This document shows, in pieces, positions 56,485 through 64,000 of a DNA stretch of 64,000 nt (position 1 is the stretch's first letter; each line of letters opens with the position of its first letter). The notes beneath the pieces were generated by a model that did no database searches, was not told the DNA's origin, and saw nothing but the letters and a program-made list of their open reading frames with translations. This stretch comes from Alopecurus myosuroides (Eukaryota; Streptophyta; Magnoliopsida; Poales; Poaceae). The position numbers were made by a program, and so were the translations under genes. Location: contig CM054059.1 in assembly GCA_028641055.1 (NCBI GenBank), positions 431,958,332-432,022,331 on the forward strand. Reading direction: 5' to 3'.

Positions 56485-59145
56485 CTACCATTCTTCGGGA
56501 GTGTAATTGATGGGATCCGGACTGCGGCCTTTCCACTTGTTCACCTTTTCTCCTCCAAAGGCTATGTTAACCTCCTTGGGCTTTGTTGTTGACTCCGGAG
56601 TTCCTTTTTTATCAGAACGAGGTGTTTTCTTGGCCAGTATCAGTGACTCAATATTGCCTCCTCTTGCTCTGATATCGTCTTCGGCTGCAGCATGCTCATT
56701 AGCGGTTGTAAGCATAGATCCGAGATCTTTGTGCTTTTTAGAACCAACCATGAACGGTACAAGTCCGGGTTTTAGGCCATTGACGAAAGCATGCATTGCT
56801 TGTACGTCAGTTACTCCAGAGCAACTATTCTTCATTGCAGTCCATCTGGAGATGAAATCCACGTATGGTTCGTCTTCAAATTGGGTGCAACGGTTCAGCT
56901 GGTTGATGCTATTTGGGCGTTTGTATGTTCCCCGAAAATGCTGAGTAAATACTCTCGCCATATCATCCCAACTGTCGACAGTTCTTGATGGTAAACCATT
57001 GATCCAATCTCTGGCTCCGTCTAGCAACATTAGGGGAAGAAACTTGACAGCTTCCAGGTCTGTCCCGTTGTTGATTTGGACGGCTGTGTAATAATCTGAA
57101 AGCCAGGTATCCGGGTTTGTACTGCCGGTATATTTTTGGTAGGTTGGACCAACTTTGGCGAAGCCAGAATGCAGGGTTATCCTTCGGGTCCTGTCGGTAA
57201 AACACTTAGGACCAAAGTATAGATCATCCTTTTCTGCTCTATCAATATGTGCAGAATATCTCCCGGCTGAATGGACAGAAGGGGATCTGCTCCTTTCTTT
57301 TCCATTGTTGCGCGGACGCGTTTTTCCGAGGTTATCTCTATCTCTTCCGTTGTCACGCCCTCTGGGATTAGGTGGAGTCCTGCTCCTGTACCTTTCCTTA
57401 TCTTTAGGCGGTGTCCGAGATCTTTCACGTCTGTGAGGTGTATCATATCTTCCAGCTTTTTCAGCTGGGTTTCTCGGAGGTGGCATTATTTTGCCGTCAT
57501 TCCGGTGTTTGTCTTCCCGATCGTGTGGTTTATATCCATCTTTCGGGAGATGAGGCCCGGTTCTAGACGCTGCGTCCCGGTTGTCGGGGTTTTTCTTGTC
57601 TTTTCTCGGATCCTCTTTTTTATCCGAATCTCCGGGTTCTTCCGGTCCAGGTGCTCCAGCAGCGCAAGTAACCGTTTTGCAGAGGGCGGAATTATCATGC
57701 AGCCTCCCTGATCGCTCTTGGCCTCGCTGTTGCTGCTGTAATGCTTTTCCTAGGAAAGCATACACCCCTTGGAGTTTTTCCCCGTTGGAGTACAGATCAT
57801 TGTTTAGGATGGCGAACGCTGCTTCCGCGTTTTCCGCTGCGGTTTTGTATATTGGTTCGCCCTTGGCATCTTTGCCGTTTAACTGCTTTTGCCAAGATGG
57901 GTTATAGAACCTTTCTTTTGGCGGCAGTTCTTCCGGTTTTGCGATTCCGGGTAACCTAGTAGGTTTTAAGGCAGATCTATGCTTTCTCTCGTACTCCTCT
58001 ATTTCTTCCTTCATGATTTTGATGTCATTATGGGTTTGTTGGAGATGTTGCCGAGATCTAAGCAGATGTTGCTGTTGCCGTTGGAAAGCTTGTCTCCTGG
58101 CTTCCAGCATCTCAGGGGGTTCATTGGGTTCCACTGGAGTTTGTAATAGTTCTTGCTCTTCCAGTTCTGTCATTGGCGGAGCGGTGATTTCCTTAGATTT
58201 CTTTTCCGTAGGCTTTGTGCCACTAATATCTCCAACTTCCAGGTTTTCATCAGCGAGATCAGCTGACTTTTTCTTCCGGAGTTTGTACTGGAGTTTTTTA
58301 GAAGCACGGTGCTTTTTCTTGGAAGACGGAGGTTTTTTGACAGGTTCATCCTCTGTCATCTCCTTGACATTAGGGAATATCGGAGAAGTTTCTCCGTCTT
58401 CCCTCTCTTCCACTGGCGGAGGGGTTTTAGGGCTTTCCTGGCTATCGGCACCCGTTGTATCAGCTGGTTTTGCCATTAGCACTTCATGGAATCCCTCTTG
58501 AAAGGACTTAACTTTTCTTACGAAGGCATCATCGTCTTCGTCTTCGGAGTCGAAGTTATCCGATCCGGTTTCCGACTCCAATCTCGCCTCTATGGCGGCA
58601 AGCACGGACTCTGTTTCCGAGTTCATCGTCTGGTTGACGGATGTCGGATCTTCCGTCTCTGTGACGGGTATTGGTTCTTCCGTCTCTGTGACGGGTGTAT
58701 TGTTATCTGCCTCTTGCACGGGATTTCCGTCATCCGTGTTTTCAGCGATCTCGGATTGCACCATGCCGATAAAGTGCGTATCACTGTTTTGTCGGCGATC
58801 TGAGCAAAATCCGGCATCATAGTCGTCTTCGACTGGGTATAGGGCGGGTGGGATAAATTTGCTTCCACCGCAAAACCCCATTGCCTCCGCGGTTAATCCG
58901 ATAAAGATGTTAGCAGATCCAATCGGTAAAACGCAGGCACTTACCAGGTGGTTTTGCGCCGGTATGTAGGATCCATTGTCGAGGAAGCGCCCGACGTCGT
59001 CGTCGAATTCCAAGCTTCCGACAGTGATCGATCTTCCAATTCCGCCTAGTATCCCAGATCGGAATTTTACGCCTGACGTCGTTTGCCCCACGGTGGGCGC
59101 CAACTGTCGAGACATCGTAGTAGTTTTCATAGACTGGGGTGCCAT
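56485..59145 (-). CDS. Element B gag with long N-terminal extension and SR-like segment
   Basis: The frame starts at ATG 59143-59145 inside the 5' LTR, passes through the primer-binding site (RQLAPTVG) and continues for about 886 codons. The N-terminal half is acidic and Pro/Thr-rich (58550-58780 includes repeated PVTETE units). A Lys-rich stretch (SSKKKHRASKKLQYKLRKKK) follows, then a Gln-rich coiled coil near 58050. A basic Arg/Ser segment lies at about 57250-57440 (RERSRTPP, RYRSRTPP, GKERSRSPS). The capsid (retrotrans_gag) is near the C-terminus (WLSDYYTAVQINNG, ARDWINGLPSRT, WDDMARVFTQHF). A TAG at 56485-56487 separates this from an in-frame zinc knuckle (CVHH ... THTNAQC) and protease. 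Gag packages the element RNA in virus-like particles. Confidence 0.85.
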   Translation of the reverse strand: MAPQSMKTTTMSRQLAPTVGQTTSGVKFRSGILGGIGRSITVGSLEFDDDVGRFLDNGSYIPAQNHLVSACVLPIGSANIFIGLTAEAMGFCGGSKFIPPALYPVEDDYDAGFCSDRRQNSDTHFIGMVQSEIAENTDDGNPVQEADNNTPVTETEEPIPVTETEDPTSVNQTMNSETESVLAAIEARLESETGSDNFDSEDEDDDAFVRKVKSFQEGFHEVLMAKPADTTGADSQESPKTPPPVEEREDGETSPIFPNVKEMTEDEPVKKPPSSKKKHRASKKLQYKLRKKKSADLADENLEVGDISGTKPTEKKSKEITAPPMTELEEQELLQTPVEPNEPPEMLEARRQAFQRQQQHLLRSRQHLQQTHNDIKIMKEEIEEYERKHRSALKPTRLPGIAKPEELPPKERFYNPSWQKQLNGKDAKGEPIYKTAAENAEAAFAILNNDLYSNGEKLQGVYAFLGKALQQQQRGQERSGRLHDNSALCKTVTCAAGAPGPEEPGDSDKKEDPRKDKKNPDNRDAASRTGPHLPKDGYKPHDREDKHRNDGKIMPPPRNPAEKAGRYDTPHRRERSRTPPKDKERYRSRTPPNPRGRDNGRDRDNLGKTRPRNNGKERSRSPSVHSAGRYSAHIDRAEKDDLYFGPKCFTDRTRRITLHSGFAKVGPTYQKYTGSTNPDTWLSDYYTAVQINNGTDLEAVKFLPLMLLDGARDWINGLPSRTVDSWDDMARVFTQHFRGTYKRPNSINQLNRCTQFEDEPYVDFISRWTAMKNSCSGVTDVQAMHAFVNGLKPGLVPFMVGSKKHKDLGSMLTTANEHAAAEDDIRARGGNIESLILAKKTPRSDKKGTPESTTKPKEVNIAFGGEKVNKWKGRSPDPINYTPEEW
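59085..59102 (-). other. Element B primer-binding site (tRNA-Lys type)
   Basis: Minus strand TGGCGCCCACCGTGGGGC, two bases from the LTR end, complements the 3' end of plant tRNA-Lys(CTT) as remembered, without mismatch over 18 bases. Confidence 0.75.
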
Positions 59146-59664
59146 GAGACTACGGTAGAGACGTGGGGTAACGGGATAGCGTAGTAACACAGAACACGGG
59201 ATTTTACCCAGGTTCGGTACGTCGCGACAGTACGGCGTACCTACTCCTGCACTTCTCACTAACTGGGACTAAAGCCCGTATAACAAGGTTACAATGTGAG
59301 GGAATAGATCTAGCTACTCGACGAGGATGAACTTCCCGGCGAGTTGCGTAGAGCTTGAACTTGTGTCTAACTTAACTTATGTAATCTATCTCCCGTCCGG
59401 CTTTATATAATAGCCGGATTAGGGCTTACAGAACCAGAAACCTAGAAGACTACGTTTAACTTGTAACTTGGAAAGTAAGGAATCCGTCTTCTCCTCCAAG
59501 CCAGATCACGTGGGCCGTGATCCGGGTTCTTCTAGAATCCGTCTTCTGCGCGTCGGACTACTGGGCCGCCCAATGGACCTAAGCCCATTACCATGTAGGC
59601 CACCCTGGTAGTCCGGCTCTTTTGTCTACCATCTTCTATACCCCTATTCAGTATATATCCGACA
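59105..59664 (-). repeat. Element B 5' LTR
   Basis: Identical to 49816-50375 except at two positions. TATATAAA (minus, 59402-59409) is the likely gag-pol promoter box; the gag ATG is about 255 bases downstream. Confidence 0.95.
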
Positions 59665-60837
59665 TCGTCTATAAGGGCGACCTCCTCTCCCATCATTTGA
59701 TAAAATATGATCTCATTGCCACTATCCTTAGCCTATTGGACAAAAACGAAGCATTAACATTGATCTAGAGGACGAAGTGACGGTCTATCAAACTTTGGCA
59801 AACGACGGAACACCTTAGATGCGGGGCGGTAGGGAGTGACCTGCCGTGGGGCCCAACAAGGACGGGACCGGCGGTGGGGGCAAATGACTACTGGCCTATG
59901 CTGGTGCGTCTCTATGACAGGTGGTCCTGTCTATCGGATGGGTTGTCCGGACAATGTCCGATGCTTCCGAGTAGGCTCCCAAATTTAGCGGTCCTCATGT
60001 TGTGTCAGACATAATTTTGCTACGGTAAGCTGTTTTGGTAATTTTTTTCCAAAAAATGGCCCCGGGCAAAACTATTAGCGTATCTGGACCCTCCACGAAA
60101 CTATTTTCAAATATGACCCCTCGGTTCGGCGCCGATGAGAAAGGTGTCAACGTTATGCAGTTCGGCGCCATAGTAGTTTGACATTTAACCCAGTCAACAT
60201 AGGTCGGCTCCAATGCAAACGGAGCCGACCTACCACAGAAAAACACAGGTCGACGCCATTTGCATTGGAGCCGACCACAAAAAACATAGGTCGGCACCGT
60301 TTGCATTGGAGTCGTCTGTGATTTTCGCATTCGCTGAGCCGCACAACGTCGGCTCAATTCTTGTTTTGCGGATACACCATCTAAAGGGCCATTTGTGGGT
60401 GGGGGGGTGGGGGGGTGTTGACACATGAAAATAGTGCACCTAGCGAATCTCAGAACTGGTCTTGCAATGGTGACCACATAGTACAGCTACACTTTATTCA
60501 AAAAAGAAAGAACGCCTTCCCACGTAGCGTCGTAAAGAAGTTCCAGGAAACAATCAAAGGTCTGCTTTATTATCGTTCCAGTGTGTCAACTTAACAGCCA
60601 AATGAAGAGGATCAAAAATTTATGCGTCAAACAAAATAAGGCCACTGAACAGAGAGCAAGTTTGGGGGCTTCACGCCCTCATGTAAACTGGAATCATACA
60701 AACTGACGAACAATTGAGAAATATAGCTGCTCCAGGGCATACACCTACACGTCAATACTCTAGGCTGCAAAACTAATTGACATGGGAAATCATTGTTGCC
60801 ATTATTCTCTTCATATGGAATTGTCGTTCTGCTCGCT
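59665..60837. other. Flank of element B and 3' flank of malate dehydrogenase
   Basis: No gene is visible. Three short dyad repeats at 60202-60317 are listed separately. About 60480-60837 should include the 3' untranslated region of the malate dehydrogenase gene. Confidence 0.45.
60202..60317. repeat. Three spaced repeats with dyad symmetry
   Basis: Each 29-base unit has arms GGTCGGCTCC and GGAGCCGACC around a 9-base A/T-rich centre containing TGCA. Units begin at 60202 (perfect 10-bp stem), 60248 and 60289, with linkers rich in ACAAAAAACA. Further GGCGCC-type palindromes occur just upstream (60126-60170). Confidence 0.75.
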
Positions 60838-62034
60838 TCAAACAGTAGCAGCAGCTCCCTGCTCTTTGTGCGCAAACTCGATGCCCTTCTCGATGCTGGC
60901 CTTCAGCTCAGCCTTCAATGCCTCAAGCGCCTTGGCCTCGTACTCCGTCACTCCCTCCAAGTCGGAGGAAATGATGGACTCAACACCGTTCTTCCCAATC
61001 TTAACTCTGGACGCAAAGAATGGAAGCTCAGTTAACTCAGACTGAACATATGTGCACTCATAAACATCTGGATCACCAGCCAGCGCACGGAGGGATGACT
61101 CGACAAATCTGGCAGCGGCATAGGCCATGGAGAGGGTAGCGGATCCAGCACCGGCTTTCGCCTCAACAACCTCTGTCCCGGCATTCTGTATCCTCTTTGT
61201 CAGCTCTTCAGTTTCCTCATCCGTGAAGGTCACAGATGGCATAGTCTTTGACAACAAAGGAAGAATTGTAATCCCAGCATGGCCACCAACAACTGGGACG
61301 TCAACATCAATGAGATTGAGGTTCTTCTTCTGAGCTACAAATGTGTTTGCTCTGACAACATCTAGGGTTGAAACTCCGAAAAGCTTCTTGGGATTGTAGA
61401 CACCCTTCTGTTTCAGAATCTCAGCAGCAATTGGCACTGTAGAGTTAACTGGGTTGCTGATAATATGGATGAAGGCCTCTGGGCAATTGTCTGCAACAGC
61501 CTCAATAAGCGACTTGACTATGCCAGCGTTGATGTTAAAAAGGTCATCACGAGTCATGCCTGGCTTCCTTGGTACCCCAGCAGGGATGACAACAACATCC
61601 ACACCTTTCAAGCAGTTGGCTAATTCTGCAGGTCCAGTAAAGTCCATAACCTGAGAAGGTGTGTTGCAGTGGCTGAGATCGGCAGCAACTCCCTTGACAT
61701 TTGCAATATCATACAGGCGCAGCTCTGAGACTAGAGGGGACATTTTAATCAACAGGCCCAATGGTTGACCAATGCCACCAGCAGCACCAAGTACAGCCAC
61801 CTTGTAAGATGCCTGAGGTGATATCTGAGGCCCAGACTTTGCCTTTGGCACAAGCCTTGGGGTAACAGACGCCCGAAGAGATGCAGTCTTGCCCAGGAAT
61901 GAAGATCCTGACCCGGAGCTAATTGACCATGATGATGCCTTTAAGCCACTGTAGCTTGTGCTTCCATGATTCCTTTGTTTTGAAACCAAAGCGGCTTGAG
62001 CACTAACTGAACTGATAGTAACAGCTGACGCCAT
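60838..62034 (-). CDS. NAD-dependent malate dehydrogenase, chloroplastic
   Basis: The gene has one uninterrupted coding exon of 398 residues. Residues 1-75 are rich in Ser, Ala and Thr and form a plastid transit peptide. The NAD-binding motif GAAGGIGQ is at 83-90. Substrate arginines lie in PRKPGMTR (R156, R162) and LDVVRAN (R228, with D225), and the catalytic His is in GGHAGI (H252). NPVNS (194-198) is also typical. The enzyme interconverts malate and oxaloacetate with NAD(H) in the stroma, helping export of reducing power, especially in darkness and in non-green plastids. The ATG at 62034 is chosen because a 3' splice site (TTCCTACAG) lies just upstream at about 62041-62049, so the earlier ATG at 62052 would be in a leader intron. 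All key residues are present. Confidence 0.95.
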   Translation of the reverse strand: MASAVTISSVSAQAALVSKQRNHGSTSYSGLKASSWSISSGSGSSFLGKTASLRASVTPRLVPKAKSGPQISPQASYKVAVLGAAGGIGQPLGLLIKMSPLVSELRLYDIANVKGVAADLSHCNTPSQVMDFTGPAELANCLKGVDVVVIPAGVPRKPGMTRDDLFNINAGIVKSLIEAVADNCPEAFIHIISNPVNSTVPIAAEILKQKGVYNPKKLFGVSTLDVVRANTFVAQKKNLNLIDVDVPVVGGHAGITILPLLSKTMPSVTFTDEETEELTKRIQNAGTEVVEAKAGAGSATLSMAYAAARFVESSLRALAGDPDVYECTYVQSELTELPFFASRVKIGKNGVESIISSDLEGVTEYEAKALEALKAELKASIEKGIEFAHKEQGAAATV

Positions 62035-62191
62035 GTCCAACTGTAGGAACATAGTTTTATCAGATTTATATACAATGGTAACATGAAGAGTCAAATTTAA
62101 GGATTTGAACTACATCAACAGGTCTAGGACCATTCGAAAAAAGATGCTCCCTCTGTTCCACAATATAAGCCGTTTTGGCTAGCTGTAGTAA
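62035..62191 (-). other. 5' leader intron end and Stowaway-like half
   Basis: It contains the acceptor of the likely malate dehydrogenase leader intron. At about 62146-62185 the sequence CTCCCTCTGTTCCACAATATAAG resembles one end of a Stowaway MITE; no second end was found. Confidence 0.5.
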
Positions 62192-63647
62192 GAGCATCTC
62201 CAGTGGATCCTCTACCTGGATGTCCAAAACAATATAGACGAAGCTGGGGTAAAAAACGTCTCCCAGTGGCTCGTCCAAACGGGACTCTAAAATGTGGACG
62301 CCCTAGAGTACCCGTTCGCGTCCTCCAGCCCTGGACGACCGATAGAGGATCCTCCAGCGTCAACCGCTCTCGCGAGAATCCCTCCCGCGCCCGTCTGGAG
62401 CTTTCTCCCGCGACCTTCTCCCCGCCCCAGTCTGGTGCGTGTGCACCATTCCCGATTGATTTTGCGAGAGAGACGGAGGGTATTTTGTCGAGGGCGCCGT
62501 GGCCAGTGGCATCCGGCCGCCGCCGTGCCATTTTGGCCGGATTCGTGCCGGAAAGGGGTGCCGGCCGGTGGAGCTGACCTTGGGAGGCGTCCGGCAGGGT
62601 GGAGCTCGGGGTGGGAAGGCGTGGTTGGGAGGCGGCCGGCCGTGGGTGGAGCGCGGGGTTGGGAGGCCGGCGGCGGCGGCCGAGCTCGGTGGGGGAAGCG
62701 GCCGGCGGGGATTGAACTCGGGGTGGGAGCTCGTCGTGGGGAGGTTGCGCTGCCGCCCCTTCCCCTGCCGGCCTGCCCCTGCCCTTTCGCTCCTGACGCC
62801 GTCCCTGCCCCTGCTCGAGGTGGCTCCCGTGCTCAGCGCCATGGCCACCTGCTGTTTCTGATTTGTGGGGGAGCTCGGGTTGGTGGGACTTGGGAGCCGC
62901 CGTGTGCGAGCGCGGAGCTCGGGCTCTGCCCCTGCGTTCTTTGATTTAGCCCCGATCTGGGTAGCTGCCACTATTGATTTGGATTAATTTTGTCAGTTCC
63001 CGATCTCTACTTCTCTAGCTGAACGTGTATATACTAGATGCAGTAGCTAGTGCCTTAAAAAAAAGATGCAGTAGCTAGCTTGCACACCGAATGTGATAGA
63101 TGCAGTAGCTAGCTAAAAAAAATTAGATGTTATTTGCACTAATACGTGCTGCCGTTGTTTTGTGGATTTCTCCTATAGATGGATAACTCTAACTCCCAGG
63201 TGGACAACAACGCTTCATTCCTGGACTTGTTGAATGTGGATTTCGGTGAGGTCAACAAATCCAGCATCTCGCTCTCTGTTGATTGTTTGACGTCCAGGCT
63301 TGGAACCGCCATGGCGTCGAGCATTTCTCAGATTTTCATCGTCGCGCTCGTTGCAAATAGAGCTGTTGGGAATATAGCCGTTAGAAATATAGCCGTCGGG
63401 AATATAGCCGTTTGAAAATTCGCTGTGAAAATAAAGCGGTTGAAAATTCGTTGCGAAAATAGAGCCGTTAAAAAAATGTTGAACGGTAGTTACAAGATAC
63501 TATTAAAAAAATATGAGAGAGAATATAGACGTCCTGATTGTAGACGTTTCACTGAAAAACTAGGAACCTCTAAAAAAGTATCTTTTTAGATGATCCTCTA
63601 TACGGAGATATAGAGGACCAAATTTAGAGGATCCACTGGAGATGCTC
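62192..63647. mobile_element. Non-autonomous PIF/Harbinger-type element
   Basis: The termini GAGCATCTCCAGTGGATCCTCTA and the complementary TAGAGGATCCACTGGAGATGCTC are flanked by TAA on both sides (62189-62191, 63648-63650). A 3-bp TAA/TTA duplication with GAGCATCTCC-type ends is characteristic of grass PIF/Harbinger transposons. The interior of about 1.4 kb has a GC-rich block (62350-62950), a short frame ([20 protein letters not shown], from 63179) and a tandem GGAATATAGCCGTT run near 63365-63415. No DDE transposase frame is visible, so it depends on enzymes supplied elsewhere. Confidence 0.85.
63365..63470 (+). repeat. Short tandem repeats within the PIF/Harbinger element
   Basis: Variants of GGGAATATAGCCGTT and GAAAATTCGCTGTGAAAATA occur in tandem, about seven decayed copies in all. 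Confidence 0.6.
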
Positions 63648-63650
63648 TAA

Positions 63651-64000
63651 CGAGCATAAAACAACCTCTTGGCTGTTTGGTTCTTAAATGATGCATTTTT
63701 TTTCTTGCAAGAACAACTGATGCAGACTAGCAGAGTATAACATTGATCCAGATCTTGCACACTAATCCAATGACATATGCATTTGGTTTTGATTACTGAT
63801 CCGCTTTCATTAACGATGTGGACCAGTAGAGAGAAGTAACCGAGACGGAGATTTCATATCTAAAGAACTATAGAATTATGGGTGGATGTAAATGATTCAA
63901 CGGGATTTCCATATCTGGCTTCTCTAAACCAGGACTACAGCGCAACCATAACGCGGCGATCGCCGCTCGTCACCTCCAGAGCCGAGATGAAAGGGGCGCG
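63651..64000. other. Window end, possible 5' region of malate dehydrogenase
   Basis: No open frame of interest is seen. If the leader intron begins here or beyond, the first exon and promoter of the malate dehydrogenase gene lie near or past 64000. Confidence 0.3.

Larger units (their letters stand above)
49816..59664 (-). mobile_element. Tat-clade Ty3/gypsy element B (complete ends, RNase H and integrase deleted)
   Basis: LTRs of 560 bp each (49816-50375, 59105-59664) differ at only two positions by eye. TCGTC is duplicated at 49811-49815 and 59665-59669. Gag and pol read on the minus strand, and the accessory gene on the plus strand. Minus-strand order is 5' LTR, tRNA-Lys-type primer-binding site, gag, protease, reverse transcriptase, short spacer, accessory gene, polypurine tract (CCTGGGGGCTAC) and 3' LTR. 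No RNase H or integrase motif is found between the RT and the accessory gene. Confidence 0.93.

Noticed and set aside
58013..58868. Plus-strand frames opposite the gag of element B, some with Ser/Val repeats
   Set aside because: They are antisense shadows of the gag coding sequence, including the complement of its PVTETE repeats.
62203..62971. Long Pro/Arg/Gly-rich frames upstream of malate dehydrogenase
   Set aside because: They fall inside the PIF/Harbinger element's GC-rich block on both strands, with no shared motif.

Overview
The window is nuclear DNA of a grass, most likely a large-genome Pooideae species. The support is a GC-rich intronless plastid-protein gene at the left, a chloroplast NAD-malate dehydrogenase gene at the right, and roughly 50 kb of nested retrotransposons between and around them, with plant-style GT-AG introns, a Stowaway MITE, a PIF/Harbinger element and a small Helitron. 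No prokaryotic gene organisation is present. All readings were made by eye from the sequence; no database search was run.

Layout. 1-9.9 kb: sparse DNA with a small Helitron (894-1297), a plastid FAD-dependent amine-oxidase/phytoene-desaturase-like gene (1400-2815, minus), a fold-back Mutator-like element (about 5.98-7.26 kb) and a frameshifted B3-domain remnant (7587-7945, minus). 9.9-12.3 kb: two Ty1/copia fragments whose LTRs face each other. 12.3-30.5 kb: a 5'-truncated Tat-clade Ty3/gypsy element (here H), split by a nearly intact nested Tat element (A, 17849-28546, 5-bp target duplication AAGGG). 30.5-38.9 kb: a degenerate Athila-like element, an inverted LTR-derived repeat carrying a Stowaway MITE, a minisatellite and an extra-ORF relic. 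38.9-41.0 kb: a 5'-truncated LINE. 41.0-48.0 kb: a decayed, 5'-truncated Tat element (C) with its 3' LTR. 48.0-49.8 kb: unassigned LTR-like DNA, interrupted by Tat element B (49816-59664, target duplication TCGTC), which is related to C. 59.7-64 kb: short dyad repeats, the malate dehydrogenase gene (60838-62034, minus) and a PIF/Harbinger element upstream of it.

The most interesting feature is a second gene carried by all four Tat elements (H, A, C, B). It lies between the integrase end and the 3' LTR, on the strand opposite to gag-pol, and encodes a protein of the 'putative gypsy type transposon' (Transposase_28) family. In A it can be read as seven exons joined by canonical GT-AG introns into an uninterrupted 878-residue frame. 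In A, B and C it has its own TATAAATA box. Because the introns are antisense to the genomic RNA, that RNA would not lose them during retrotransposition. A and B have complementary defects: A keeps protease, reverse transcriptase, both RNase H domains and integrase but lacks the Gag capsid region; B keeps a long Gag, protease and reverse transcriptase but lacks RNase H and integrase. Both have almost identical LTRs and perfect target duplications, so both moved recently, presumably with help in trans.
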